A stretch of DNA of 64,000 bases from an uncultured Ruminiclostridium sp. GTDB taxonomy: Bacteria > Bacillota > Clostridia > Oscillospirales > Ruminococcaceae. This document shows positions 8,328-17,253 of this stretch, one piece after another. How positions within the stretch are numbered: the stretch's first letter is position 1; each line of letters opens with the position of its first letter. Under the pieces are notes generated by a model. The model searched no databases. It saw nothing but the letters and a program-made list of their open reading frames with translations, and had not been told where the DNA came from. Position numbers and translations under genes: made by a program. The stretch lies in contig CAJUQV010000010.1 in NCBI GenBank assembly GCA_910588335.1, forward strand, positions 1 through 64,000. The letters run 5' to 3'.

Positions 8328-9545
8328 ATGGAAAAGGTCACAGTGCGAATTTGCCAACGGGATTACAGCCTTAAGACTGACGAAAGCCCGGAAAAAATCA
8401 TTAAATTAGCCGAACAGCTTGAACAGACAATACATTTTGTTTCACGCAAGGCAAGAGGGATGAGTGAAACGGAGATCACCACCTTAGCCTCAATGCTGCT
8501 GATCAGCGATATAGAAAATATATTGAAAAAAAACTATGTACCCGCAGACGAAGCGGAAAGCAAGCTGCGTCATGTAAAAGACAGACTTGACGACTTAAGA
8601 AAGGAAATGGCTGAGCAGGCAGCGGATGCAAAAAAAGAAAAGGAAAGGCTTACCGCCTTCCTTGAACAAAGCCGACAAGCTGAGACCAATCTGAAAACAC
8701 AGATTGACGAGCTTAATAAACAGCTTGAAAAACAAGCGGTTATTATCACCGAGGACAGCATAAAAAAAGAACAGCTTAAAAACGAAAAGACAAGTCTTTC
8801 CAAGGAACTTGAACAAAGCAGACAGAACGAAAACAACCTTCAGCTCCGCATAGATGAAATGGAGAAAAAGGTGGACGACCAAGCGGCAATAATCGCCGAC
8901 AATACTTTTGAAACGGAAAACGAACAGCTTAAAGCGGAAAAGAAATCGGCCGACGACGCTTTAAGGCAAAGCAAGGAAAGCGAAGCCGCTTTAAAAACGG
9001 ATATTGAGCGAATAAAAGCGGAAAAAGACGCCCTATATGAAGAAAACGAAAAGCTGAAGCAATCCTCCGAATCCGCAAGAACACAGTTTGAAGAATTGGC
9101 GGTAGTCAAAAACGAGGAATCGGAGAGACTGCGCCTGAGAGTAGCGGAATATGAAAAGCAGCTTGAAACTCTTGAGCAGGAATACGAAAAGGAGCTGGAA
9201 TCGGTTTACGACGAGCACGAAAAAGAAAGCAAGATTCTCAGCGAAAAGAAACAAAGAGAAGTAGAAGCCTTAAAGGCGGAGTATGACAAAAAGCTTGAAG
9301 CCGAAAAAGAGGAACTCAAGAACAAGATAAGCGAGCTTGAAAACAAAAACAAGGAGCAGGAGGAAACGAACGCCGCAATGCAGACCACCTTGTCAAATTA
9401 CGAGGCCGCATTCAACCAATATGTAAAAGACAAGGAACAGGAACTGAGACAGGCACAGGAGGAGACGGAAGCCGTCAAGTCCAAAAACGCCGATTTAGAA
9501 AAACAGCTTGCGCTGTCGGGCGACGTTCAGATGACCATATGTTAG
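8328..9545 (+). CDS. ZapA-like N-terminus fused to a long coiled coil
   Basis: The first 95 residues (MEKVTVRICQRDYSLKTDES and the helix with ASMLLISDIENI) resemble ZapA, the FtsZ-ring bundling protein. The remaining 310 residues are an uninterrupted charged coiled coil. Within it a roughly 50-residue unit starting LEQSRQ repeats at residues 112, 161 and, weaker, 212. Ordinary ZapA proteins have about 85-130 residues, so this one is extended several-fold. ATG 8328 is chosen because AAAGGAA lies upstream; a longer in-frame start lacks a site. The gene overlaps the U32 peptidase by seven bases, implying coupled translation. A cell-division scaffold role is inferred. Confidence 0.75.
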   Translation: MEKVTVRICQRDYSLKTDESPEKIIKLAEQLEQTIHFVSRKARGMSETEITTLASMLLISDIENILKKNYVPADEAESKLRHVKDRLDDLRKEMAEQAADAKKEKERLTAFLEQSRQAETNLKTQIDELNKQLEKQAVIITEDSIKKEQLKNEKTSLSKELEQSRQNENNLQLRIDEMEKKVDDQAAIIADNTFETENEQLKAEKKSADDALRQSKESEAALKTDIERIKAEKDALYEENEKLKQSSESARTQFEELAVVKNEESERLRLRVAEYEKQLETLEQEYEKELESVYDEHEKESKILSEKKQREVEALKAEYDKKLEAEKEELKNKISELENKNKEQEETNAAMQTTLSNYEAAFNQYVKDKEQELRQAQEETEAVKSKNADLEKQLALSGDVQMTIC

Positions 9546-10777
9546 AGATACTTGCGCCGTGTGGCTCTCCGGAAACTCTGAACGCGGCTCTTAACGCGGG
9601 GGCGGACGCTGTGTACTTAGGTCTTTCTTCTTTCTCCGCCAGAAAAAATGCGGTAAACTTTACCTTCGACGATCTTAAAGCGGGGGTTAAAAAGGCTCAC
9701 AGGTATGGCGTCAAAGTTTATGCCGCCATAAATACCCTTGTGTTTGACGATGAGATAAAGGAGCTTGAAAAAACGGTGATTCAGGCTAAGGAAGCGGAGG
9801 TCAACGCGGTTATCGTTCAGGATTTGGGAGCGGCAAAGATTATAAAAAAACTTGCTCCCGAACTTAAGCTGCACGCTTCCACACAGATGACCGTCACTTC
9901 GGCAAGCGGAGCGGAATTCGCAAAAAAATACGGCTTTACACGAATAGTGCTGCCGAGAGAGCTGTCCTTGGAAGAAATAAAAAAAATAACTTCACGCACT
10001 GATATTGAAACGGAGGTTTTTGTTCACGGAGCGCTTTGCGTATGCGTAAGCGGTCAGTGTCTTTTAAGCGCCGTTATCGGCGGCAGGAGCGGCAACCGCG
10101 GGTTGTGCGCACAGCCCTGCCGTCTCAATTATACCTGCGGCAAAAGAGAAAATGTTCTCTCATTAAAGGATCTTTCACTGATAGACGAATTGAAGCGTCT
10201 GGAAAAAGCGGGAGTAACCTCCGCAAAAATCGAAGGCAGAATGAAAAGACCCGAATATGTGGAAGCGGTTACAGGTCAGTGTAAAGCGGCGCTTAACGGC
10301 GAAAAGACGGATATCGGTCTTTTAAAAACCGTTTTTTCGAGAAGCGGCTTCACCAAAGGCTACTTTGACGAAAGTTTTTCGGAAATGAGCGGAATAAGGC
10401 GTAAAGAAGACGCCGAAGGCTCCGAGGAAGCACTGAAGGAGATCAGGGGACTTTACAGACAGCCGTTAAAAAGATATAAAACAGATATCACAATTATTGC
10501 CAAAAAAGACGCTCCGTTATATTGCAAAGCGGTATGCGGCGATATAACTTCCGAGGTTTACGGGGAAATTCCGCAAAAAGCAATCAACAGAAATACCGGT
10601 GAAAAAGAAATTTCCGACAGGATAAATAAATTCGGCGGTACCGTTTTTGAAGCCGCGTCGATAAAGTGCATCGCCGATAAAGGTATAGCTATTCCCGCAG
10701 CGGTCTTAAACGGGCTCAGAAGAAGCCTCGCGGAACAGCTTGAAGATAAAATAGAAGAAAAAACCAAAAAATTGTAA
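9539..10777 (+). CDS. U32 family peptidase-like RNA hydroxylation protein
   Basis: The 412-residue product starts MLEILAPCGSPETLNAALNAGADAVYLG-like and carries the U32 signature EVFVHGALCVCVSGQCLLS, followed by the cysteine cluster RGLCAQPCR. Members of this family studied in E. coli (RlhA, TrhP/YegQ) hydroxylate cytidine or uridine in 23S rRNA or tRNA; a few are called collagenases. It is shorter than many Firmicutes U32 proteins with an added DUF3656 region. Its start lies inside the end of the zapA-like gene, a pairing that I believe is common in Clostridia. Confidence 0.85.
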   Translation: MLEILAPCGSPETLNAALNAGADAVYLGLSSFSARKNAVNFTFDDLKAGVKKAHRYGVKVYAAINTLVFDDEIKELEKTVIQAKEAEVNAVIVQDLGAAKIIKKLAPELKLHASTQMTVTSASGAEFAKKYGFTRIVLPRELSLEEIKKITSRTDIETEVFVHGALCVCVSGQCLLSAVIGGRSGNRGLCAQPCRLNYTCGKRENVLSLKDLSLIDELKRLEKAGVTSAKIEGRMKRPEYVEAVTGQCKAALNGEKTDIGLLKTVFSRSGFTKGYFDESFSEMSGIRRKEDAEGSEEALKEIRGLYRQPLKRYKTDITIIAKKDAPLYCKAVCGDITSEVYGEIPQKAINRNTGEKEISDRINKFGGTVFEAASIKCIADKGIAIPAAVLNGLRRSLAEQLEDKIEEKTKKL

Positions 10778-10795
10778 AGTGAAGGATAAACTTTT

Positions 10796-11230
10796 ATGAT
10801 AAGAGAAATAAATAAGTCAGATGAAAACGAATATTTTGAGATGGCCGAAAATTTTTATAACTCCGACGCCGTTTCACATAAAATACCCAAAGAAAACTTC
10901 AAATCCGCATTTGAGTCTGCAATAAATAATAATCCCTATATAAAACTGTATATTCTTGAAATCGAAGGAATTATCGCAGGCTATGCCGCAATTGCGGTTA
11001 CCTTTACCACCGAAGGGGGAGGAAAAACCGTTTGGCTTGACGAGCTGTATATTAAGCCGGAATACCGCGGAAAAGGTCTCGGCAGGGAGCTTATAGGTTT
11101 TCTTAAATCGGATGGCATCATTAAAAGAATCCGCCTTGAAATAACACCGGAAAATGAAAAAGCAAAAAAGCTGTATATATCCGAAGGTTTTGTTCCCTGT
11201 GAATATAAACAGCTTATTTATGACAGATAA
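10796..11230 (+). CDS. GNAT family N-acetyltransferase
   Basis: This 144-residue single-domain protein has the acetyl-CoA pyrophosphate loop YRGKGLG after the strand VWLDELYIKPE. The closing NEKAKKLYISEGF is the usual GNAT motif B. The substrate cannot be inferred. It follows the U32 gene by 18 bases on the same strand and is convergent with the next acetyltransferase, with only nine bases between the two stops and no hairpin there. Confidence 0.85.
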   Translation: MIREINKSDENEYFEMAENFYNSDAVSHKIPKENFKSAFESAINNNPYIKLYILEIEGIIAGYAAIAVTFTTEGGGKTVWLDELYIKPEYRGKGLGRELIGFLKSDGIIKRIRLEITPENEKAKKLYISEGFVPCEYKQLIYDR

Positions 11231-11239
11231 GGCAGCCGC

Positions 11240-11641
11240 CTATTTATTAAGAATACGCATATATGTGGCGCCCTCCGCTTTTTCAAAACCAAGATTTTCG
11301 TAATAATTAACCAAAGGCGGATTTTCGGCTGAAAGAGCTATACATAAATAATCCTTGTATTTTTCCTTTAGCATAACTGTCAAGCGCTTTCCTATACCTG
11401 TTTTCTGATATTTGGGATTAACCAGCAGATAATGCACATAAGCGGTTAGCGCTCCGTCGTCAATGGCATTGATAAGACCCGCTAATTCCCCGTCAACCCA
11501 TGCGGTGAAAACCGTTTCACAATTATTTAGAGCCGTAAAAAGCTTATCGGGATAATTGGCGGAAAACCAGTTTACCGATTCAAACAGCGACTTTAACTGT
11601 TCCTTGGTGAATTCTTTTTTATCCGTATAAATAACTTCCAT
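11240..11641 (-). CDS. GNAT family N-acetyltransferase
   Basis: The 133-residue protein has the GNAT core VHYLLVNPKYQKTGIGKRL with the acyl-CoA-binding loop YQKTGIG and ends NYYENLGFEKAEG. The architecture is that of small Firmicutes acetyltransferases with unknown substrates. AAAAGGAG precedes the ATG. The hairpin at 11661-11688 separates it from the response-regulator gene upstream, so it may be expressed partly by read-through. Confidence 0.85.
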   Translation of the reverse strand: MEVIYTDKKEFTKEQLKSLFESVNWFSANYPDKLFTALNNCETVFTAWVDGELAGLINAIDDGALTAYVHYLLVNPKYQKTGIGKRLTVMLKEKYKDYLCIALSAENPPLVNYYENLGFEKAEGATYMRILNK

Positions 11642-11660
11642 ACCCGTCTCCTTTTTAAAA

Positions 11661-11688
11661 CACTGCTTAAAGTAAACTTCAAGCAGCG
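11661..11688 (-). terminator. Hairpin downstream of the REC-HD-GYP gene
   Basis: On the minus strand CGCTGCTTGAAG and CTTTAAGCAGTG form a 12-bp stem with a 4-base loop, followed by TTTTAAAAA. It lies between the HD-GYP gene and the downstream GNAT gene and probably acts as an intrinsic terminator or attenuator. Confidence 0.5.
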
Positions 11689-11731
11689 TTTTTAATATTT
11701 TAATACTTTTTTATATTCATTTCGTTAAAGT

Positions 11732-11757
11732 GCAAAGCAATTCCGAGGTTCAACCGG
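11732..11757 (+). repeat. Dispersed GGAATTG repeat, fragment
   Basis: GCAAAGCAATTCCGAGGTTC followed by AACCGG matches the central part of the copies at 3043-3160 and 38101-38222. The outer ends are missing, so this is a remnant. Confidence 0.5.
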
Positions 11758-11779
11758 TAGCGGTTATTTTCTCCAAAAG

Positions 11780-12820
11780 TTATGACTCTGACTCTTTTCC
11801 GATAGCTTCATTAAAGGCTTCGAGTATTTTTGGATTAAAGGTGCCGCATTCTCCATTATAAATCATTTTTACCGCCACATCGTGGGGAAACGGCGCTTTA
11901 TATACGCGCGGTGAGATCAGCGCGTCATAAACATCTACAATAGAAACGGCCTGTGCCCAAATGGAAATCTCATCGCCCGCAAGCCCGTCAGGATAACCCT
12001 TGCCATCCCAACGCTCGTGGTGATGGCGGCAGATATCGTAACTGTACTTATATGTATCCTCGTCCAACAAATTCGGTATATGAGATAAAATTTCACAGCC
12101 CTTAACGGAATGGCTTTTCATAATCTCGAATTCCTCTTTGGTGAGCCTGCCCGGCTTGTTGAGAATACTGTCCGGAATGGCGATTTTGCCTACGTCATGA
12201 AGTATGGAAGCGCTCGATATCTTATCAATTTCCGCTTTCGGAAGATAGTATTCGGGATACATTTTGCAAAGCTTGATAAGAAGCTTTTTGGAAAGGCTGC
12301 TGATTCGCTTAACATGCTCTCCGGATTCGCCGTCGCGAAACTCAATTATATTCGCAAGGGTTTCTATCATAGACTGATTTATAATATTAAGCTTATCGAC
12401 CTTTTCCTCAAGAAGAGATTCAAGATCATATCTATGGCGGTAAAGTTCAATAACGTTGTTGATACGGCATTTTATAAAGTCGGGCATAATAGGCTTGGAT
12501 ATAATATCCGTGGCGCCCAGATTATACGCGTCCATCAGCATAGGGTCGTCGTTGGCTGCGGTAACTATAAAAACGGGAATATTGTTAATTTTCCCGCTTT
12601 TGTTCATCTCCCTGAGAACGTCAATTCCGCTCATAACAGGCATTAAAAGGTCAAGCAAAACGGCAACGACTCTTTCATCGGAATCTATGATCTCTAAAGC
12701 CTCCTCACCGTTTTCGGCTTCAAGTATATCATAATTTTCCCTGAATGTTTCAGCTAAGATAACTCTGTTGATTTCTATGTCATCCACTATAAGAATAACA
12801 TTTTTATCGTCTTTGCTCAC
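11780..12820 (-). CDS. Response regulator with HD-GYP cyclic-di-GMP phosphodiesterase domain
   Basis: The 346-residue protein has an N-terminal receiver domain (residues 8-125) with acidic pocket VDD and phospho-acceptor D57 in LLDLLMP, a linker helix, and an HD-GYP domain. H208-D209 lie in SILHDVGKIAI, HHHERWDG follows, and G275-Y276-P277 are present. HD-GYP enzymes hydrolyse cyclic di-GMP. An HPt protein is encoded 36 bases upstream on the same strand, so phosphate probably reaches D57 by phosphorelay. The cognate hybrid kinase is not in the window. Confidence 0.92.
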   Translation of the reverse strand: MSKDDKNVILIVDDIEINRVILAETFRENYDILEAENGEEALEIIDSDERVVAVLLDLLMPVMSGIDVLREMNKSGKINNIPVFIVTAANDDPMLMDAYNLGATDIISKPIMPDFIKCRINNVIELYRHRYDLESLLEEKVDKLNIINQSMIETLANIIEFRDGESGEHVKRISSLSKKLLIKLCKMYPEYYLPKAEIDKISSASILHDVGKIAIPDSILNKPGRLTKEEFEIMKSHSVKGCEILSHIPNLLDEDTYKYSYDICRHHHERWDGKGYPDGLAGDEISIWAQAVSIVDVYDALISPRVYKAPFPHDVAVKMIYNGECGTFNPKILEAFNEAIGKESES

Positions 12821-12856
12821 TGTAAAACCTCCGATAGTTAATATGTAAAGACCTAT

Positions 12857-13210
12857 TTATGATTTGCTTTTTTCTATACAATCCAAAATATTACTCTGAA
12901 CCGGAAGTATCTTTTCCAAAACCGTCTTTGCATCGCCGTATTTTTGTTCTCGAAGCAAATTTGTAATATCGGTATATGCATTGTACAAAGGGGTAAGGGA
13001 AAGATTTCCGGTTACGCCCTTAAGCGTATGCGCATTTGTCACCGCCGTCTCATAATCTTCCTTTTCTATACAGGGCATTACCTCCAAATCGTTGGCGGCG
13101 GCGGTAAGTTTACCTAACATTTTTACGTAAAGCGCACTGTTCCCGCTGAATCTGCGGAGCGCTTCCTGTGTATTGACGCCTAATGCCTCAAGCTCATTGA
13201 TCAAGTCCAT
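12857..13210 (-). CDS. Histidine phosphotransfer (HPt) protein
   Basis: This 116-residue all-helical protein contains the HPt signature AHTLKGVTGNL with phosphorylatable H61. The start MDLINELEALG at 13210 is preferred because AAGGAG lies seven bases upstream; an in-frame TTG further up lacks a site. Its position directly before the REC-HD-GYP gene suggests that it relays phosphate to that receiver from a hybrid sensor kinase encoded elsewhere. Confidence 0.85.
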   Translation of the reverse strand: MDLINELEALGVNTQEALRRFSGNSALYVKMLGKLTAAANDLEVMPCIEKEDYETAVTNAHTLKGVTGNLSLTPLYNAYTDITNLLREQKYGDAKTVLEKILPVQSNILDCIEKSKS

Positions 13211-13521
13211 TGTCATTCTCCTTACATTATTTAAAGCCAATTTAAGTATATTTTATCACATTATTTAAGGTTTTGTCAAGAGAGATTTAGTATTTTAATA
13301 TTAGGGACTATCCGACAAATTCGCAATTTGCACAATTTCTGCTAACTGCGGACGCTTTCAGCATCAAAAACACTTGAAATATTACCGTATTTCTCCACTC
13401 TTTTCCTTAAAAATCGCCGCATATTTAGCGAAATTGTACAAAATTGCTTAGTTTTCATATCCGCCTTACAGCACACTATATGCAAGGAAAAAATATTTTC
13501 GCTAAATCCATATAGCGCAAC
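13211..13521. other. Intergenic stretch without a recognised gene
   Basis: I see no ORF with a ribosome binding site, no hairpin-T-tract and no RNA gene here. The sequence is AT-rich with GCGAAATT- and CGCTAAAT-like words. It precedes the repeat at 13522-13590 and the binding-protein promoter. Confidence 0.4.
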
Positions 13522-13590
13522 TTAAACAATCTGCCGGAATTGATTCTCAATTCCAGCTAAGAGGCGGAGGACATCCGGCAACGGTCATAG
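13522..13590 (+). repeat. Dispersed GGAATTG repeat, short copy
   Basis: TTAAACAATCTGCCGGAATT, the CAATTCC return arm and AGAGGCGGAGGACATCCGGC are joined directly. The roughly 50-base middle of the copies at 3043 and 38101 is absent. This shows that the hairpin end and the ACATCCGGCA end are the conserved parts. Confidence 0.65.
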
Positions 13591-13689
13591 TATTAGCAGT
13601 TTTTGTTATAAGTATTAAAATATAGTTGGTTTTTCTATATACAAATGAAACCGTATTATTGTAAAAAATACCAAAAAAATATTTTAACA

Positions 13690-13718
13690 TTGCATTTTCT
13701 TAGCAATAATGTTATAAT
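13690..13718 (+). promoter_or_regulatory. Promoter of the amino-acid-binding lipoprotein gene
   Basis: TTGCAT (13690-13695), a 17-base spacer and a perfect TATAAT (13713-13718) lie 36 bases before the ATG. A GGGAGG ribosome binding site follows at 13743-13748. Confidence 0.75.
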
Positions 13719-13753
13719 AAAAGTACGATAAATGCAATATATGGGAGGATCAT

Positions 13754-14572
13754 ATGAAAAAAACGCGTCCTTTAATTATATCTGTCATTGCGGCATTTCT
13801 CGGCTGCACTGCCTTGACGTCATGCGCGGAAAGCGAAAATGATCGGCTAATAATGGTTACGGATGCGGATTTTCCGCCTTTTGAATATTTTAACGAAGAA
13901 GGAAATATGATCGGTCTTGATATCGAAGTGGCGGGAGCTATCGCCGAAAAGCTTTCGGTTTCGCTTGAAGTGGAAAGTATTTCTTTTGACCGCATTATAG
14001 ACGAAGTGGAAAACGGAAAATATGATCTCGGAATGGCCGCACTCACCGTAAACGAAGAACGCAAAGCGAAGGTTCTGTTTTCCGATACATATGCCAAAGG
14101 TGTTCAATCGGTTATAGTAAGAGCCGACAGCGACTATAATAAAATCGAGGATTTTTACACAAGCTTTGACGACTTGGGGAATCCTTCGGTTACCAAAGCG
14201 GGAATAACAATCGGAGTACAAAAAAACACCACGGGAGACAAATACGCTTGTGATCCTCCAATCAAATGGGGTTTCGGAGAAACAAACGTAAAAAAATATA
14301 ATACCGGAGAGGAAGCCGTACAAGCGCTGTTCGACGGCAAAATTACGGCAGTCATTTTAGATAATGAACCCGCCTCCGCATTTGTTGAAAAGTACACTGA
14401 CCTTCGCATAATGGATACGCCTTACGCCGACGAAGACTATGCGATTTGTGTAAATAAAAGCAATTATGAGCTTCTCGGAAAAATTAATAATGCCCTAAAG
14501 GAACTAAAAGCCGAAGGAAAGTTAGATGAGATAATAAACAAATATCTTCCCGAAACAGACGAAGAAGAATGA
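13754..14572 (+). CDS. Amino-acid ABC transporter substrate-binding lipoprotein
   Basis: The 272-residue product has a signal peptide ending in the lipobox LTSC (C24), so it should be anchored to the outer face of the membrane. The mature part is a family 3 solute-binding protein: VTDADFPPFEYFNEEGNMIG opens the domain, LGMAALTVNEERK follows, and the region ending LDEIINKYLP closes it. This family binds polar amino acids or related compounds. No permease or ATPase gene is adjacent and terminators flank it, so it is an orphan or supplies a distant transporter. Confidence 0.9.
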   Translation: MKKTRPLIISVIAAFLGCTALTSCAESENDRLIMVTDADFPPFEYFNEEGNMIGLDIEVAGAIAEKLSVSLEVESISFDRIIDEVENGKYDLGMAALTVNEERKAKVLFSDTYAKGVQSVIVRADSDYNKIEDFYTSFDDLGNPSVTKAGITIGVQKNTTGDKYACDPPIKWGFGETNVKKYNTGEEAVQALFDGKITAVILDNEPASAFVEKYTDLRIMDTPYADEDYAICVNKSNYELLGKINNALKELKAEGKLDEIINKYLPETDEEE

Positions 14573-14612
14573 TTCTATATCCAAAAGTCCGGCAAAATTA
14601 AAGTTTTTACGC

Positions 14613-14656
14613 AAACGCCGCATACCGTTTAAAACGAAACGTTATGCGGCGTTTTT
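14613..14656. terminator. Bidirectional terminator
   Basis: AAACGCCGCATACCGTTT and AAACGTTATGCGGCGTTT form a long GC-rich stem followed by T residues on the plus strand, with a matching A-run on the other side. It lies between the binding-protein gene and the convergent lysA gene. Confidence 0.85.
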
Positions 14657-14700
14657 ACTTGTAAAGTCAATATTGTTAATCTGTATAAAACGTATAAAAA

Positions 14701-15966
14701 CTAAAAACGATATTTTTCATCAAAATCAAAGGTCGCAAAATAATCGGTAGGCGTTTCCGCGCGGCGTATAAGCTTAAAGCTTCCGTCCTCCTTTAAAAGT
14801 ATTTCGGCGCTTCTGAGTTTTCCGTTATAGTTATATCCCATGGAGAATCCGTGCGCACCCGTATCGTGAATTATAATGTAATCTCCTGTTTCTATTTTGG
14901 GGAGCATTCTGTCAACGGCGAATTTATCGCAGTTTTCGCACAGTCCGCCCGTTATGTCGTATTTAAAATCACAGGGAGCATTTTCCTTTCCAGCCACGGT
15001 TATATGATGATAAGAGCCGTAAACCGCAGGACGCATCAAATTGGCGGCACATGCGTCCAAACCTATATATTCCTTATATATATGCTTTTCACGAATCGCC
15101 TTTGCCACAAGATGACCGTATGGGGCAAGCATAAAACGCCCCAACTCGGTATATATTGCCGCGTTTCCAAGTCCGGCGGGAACCAATATTTTGTTATAAG
15201 CCTTTTCAACACCCTTCCCTATTTCAAATATATCGTTTTCGAGCTGGTCGGGACGGTAGGCTATTCCTATTCCTCCCGAAAGGTCTATAAAGCTTATTTC
15301 AACCCCAGTTTTTTCCTTAATCTCCACAACCGTCTTAAAAAGAATTTCGGCGAGAACCGGATAGTACTCGTTGGTTAGCGTGTTGCTGGCAAGAAAAGCG
15401 TGTATGCCGAAGCGCTTGGCGCCCTTGTTCTTAAGGATTTTAAAGCCTTCTATGATTTGATCATGTGTAAAACCGTATTTGGCATCCCTTGGAGTATCCA
15501 TAACATTGCCTTTTTCGCTCGTCTTGAACTCTCCTCCGGGATTGTAGCGGCAGCAGATGGTTTCCGGTATCCCGCAAAGTCTGTCCAGAACCTCTATATG
15601 TGTGAAATCGTCAAAATTTATCTGTACGCCCATTTTTCTTGCCAACAGGAAATCCTCATTCGGAGTGGCATTGGAGCTGAAAATAATGTCATCTCCCTTT
15701 GCGCCTACCCTCTCGGACAGCATAAGCTCTGTGTAAGAGGAGCAGTCAAAGCCGCAGCCCTCCTCCATAAGTATTTCCATTATATAAGGATTTGGCGTAG
15801 CCTTAACCGCAAAATACTCCCTAAAGCCCTTATTCCATGAAAATGCCGCTTTCAGCCGCCTTGCGTTTTCCCTTATCCCCTTTTCGTCGTAAATATGAAA
15901 TGGGGTAGGGTACTCCTTTACAATCTCCTCAATTTTTTCTTTGGTTACAAACGGTTCTTTTTTCAT
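14701..15966 (-). CDS. lysA: Diaminopimelate decarboxylase
   Basis: The 421-residue PLP enzyme converts meso-diaminopimelate to lysine, the last step of lysine synthesis. The PLP lysine is K55 in YFAVKATPNP. Further motifs are the fold-III barrel stretch with IHAFLASNT, the glycine-rich DLSGGIG, and the C-terminal CENCDKF and DTGAHGFSMGYNYNG, where the tyrosine completes the active site of the partner subunit. The start at 15966 is chosen because AAAGG precedes it. A related carboxynorspermidine decarboxylase is less likely given the GAHGFSMGYNYNG end. Confidence 0.88.
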   Translation of the reverse strand: MKKEPFVTKEKIEEIVKEYPTPFHIYDEKGIRENARRLKAAFSWNKGFREYFAVKATPNPYIMEILMEEGCGFDCSSYTELMLSERVGAKGDDIIFSSNATPNEDFLLARKMGVQINFDDFTHIEVLDRLCGIPETICCRYNPGGEFKTSEKGNVMDTPRDAKYGFTHDQIIEGFKILKNKGAKRFGIHAFLASNTLTNEYYPVLAEILFKTVVEIKEKTGVEISFIDLSGGIGIAYRPDQLENDIFEIGKGVEKAYNKILVPAGLGNAAIYTELGRFMLAPYGHLVAKAIREKHIYKEYIGLDACAANLMRPAVYGSYHHITVAGKENAPCDFKYDITGGLCENCDKFAVDRMLPKIETGDYIIIHDTGAHGFSMGYNYNGKLRSAEILLKEDGSFKLIRRAETPTDYFATFDFDEKYRF

Positions 15967-16017
15967 TAAATTTGCCTTTCTTTTGTTTTTATTTCCCATT
16001 TTAACGCTTGGCCGCAA

Positions 16018-16383
16018 TCAAAAAAAATACTTATACAGACCGATAAATGCAATTATAACAACGGAAACAATTTTTGCAATCAGAGCAAAGCTTCTGAGAT
16101 CACTCTCCTTTTTGTATCTGTACTCCTTTTCACCGCTTGAATATTTCCCCGTTTTGATAATCATATTGTCGGCGGGCAGAACGCTCATCACCGAAAATCC
16201 GAAGTAAGCGAAAAAGTCTAAAATTATGCTTATCATAAGGAGATTTCTTTTTAATATTTCATTTTCACGGTCACAAAAATTATTCAACAGTATAAGTGCC
16301 GCAACCAACCATGCAATGGCCAGTCCGAGCGTAACCCATTCCAACACGAATTGGCAGCGCTTATATTTTGTTCTTTTAAGCAT
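16018..16383 (-). CDS. Small membrane protein of unknown function
   Basis: The 121-residue protein has three hydrophobic segments (about residues 13-35, 48-68 and 98-118) separated by charged loops with KTGKYSSGEKEYRYKKE. I do not recognise a family. The ribosome binding site is weak. It lies between the esterase gene and lysA on the same strand and may be co-transcribed with them. Confidence 0.55.
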   Translation of the reverse strand: MLKRTKYKRCQFVLEWVTLGLAIAWLVAALILLNNFCDRENEILKRNLLMISIILDFFAYFGFSVMSVLPADNMIIKTGKYSSGEKEYRYKKESDLRSFALIAKIVSVVIIAFIGLYKYFF

Positions 16384-16411
16384 AAAAACAGATCAACAGC
16401 CTTTCATCGAA

Positions 16412-17221
16412 TCAGATATTCATATATTTTTCAAGGAATTTTATTGACATTTTTATCCACCGCTTGCAGCTATTGTTATAAAAATACTCGTTCCAACCGG
16501 TATTTTTTGAGCAGTCGGAAAGCCCGTGAGGTCCGTCGTCAAACATATGGAGTTCACACGGAACCTTGTTGGAAACGCACGCCTTGGCGAAAACAAGACT
16601 GTTGTGCGCCGAAACGCAGCCATCGTTTGCGGAGCACCATATAAAGCAAGGCGGCGTTTTCGGAGTTACTCTGTTTTCAAGAGAAAGCCTTGAAAGCTCG
16701 GAGGATTTGGCCTCGGTTCCGAGGAGCACCTCAAAGCTGCCCACATGGGGAGAAGTAATACCGCTGATTACGGGATAACTGAGTATTGCGGCATTAGGCC
16801 TGATATCCTGCGGATCACAGCCTATAACGTTATAAATCCCAGCGTCTCCCCACATTGTGGCGAGACACCCCGCTAAATGTCCCCCCGCGCTGGCTCCCCA
16901 TACGGCTATCTTCTCCTTATCAATATTGAACTCGTCCGCCCTCGCCCTGATCTTATACATTGCGTAAGCGGCGTTTATAATTGCGGCGGGAAATTTCTTG
17001 TCACAGGTATAATAAAGCACAAATGCGTTGTACCCTTCCGCGAGATAGCGCATGGCAATAGGCTCCGCTTCCCTTTCGGAACAGTATTTGTATCCGCCGC
17101 CCGGAAAAATAATTATGGCAGGGCGCTTTTCACCAAACGGTATGCTTTCAACCTTGTCCAAAAGATACGCCTTTACATAGGCGGTCTTTTCATTGTTGAG
17201 ATAAAATACTTTGTTTTTCAT
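16412..17221 (-). CDS. Alpha/beta hydrolase, BD-FAE/acetylxylan esterase-like
   Basis: The 269-residue protein has the oxyanion-hole motif PGGGY, the nucleophile elbow GASAGGH and a terminal DDGPHGLS supplying the catalytic histidine. Asp in ANDGCV is the likely third triad member. This pattern fits the DLH/BD-FAE esterases that remove acetyl groups from xylan side chains or small esters. It has no signal peptide, so it acts on imported oligosaccharides or other cytosolic esters. ATG 17221 follows AAAGGA; the ATG six codons upstream would place that site inside the gene. Confidence 0.82.
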   Translation of the reverse strand: MKNKVFYLNNEKTAYVKAYLLDKVESIPFGEKRPAIIIFPGGGYKYCSEREAEPIAMRYLAEGYNAFVLYYTCDKKFPAAIINAAYAMYKIRARADEFNIDKEKIAVWGASAGGHLAGCLATMWGDAGIYNVIGCDPQDIRPNAAILSYPVISGITSPHVGSFEVLLGTEAKSSELSRLSLENRVTPKTPPCFIWCSANDGCVSAHNSLVFAKACVSNKVPCELHMFDDGPHGLSDCSKNTGWNEYFYNNSCKRWIKMSIKFLEKYMNI

Positions 17222-17253
17222 TTTGTTATTTCCTTTCAAAATATTTTCAGTAT

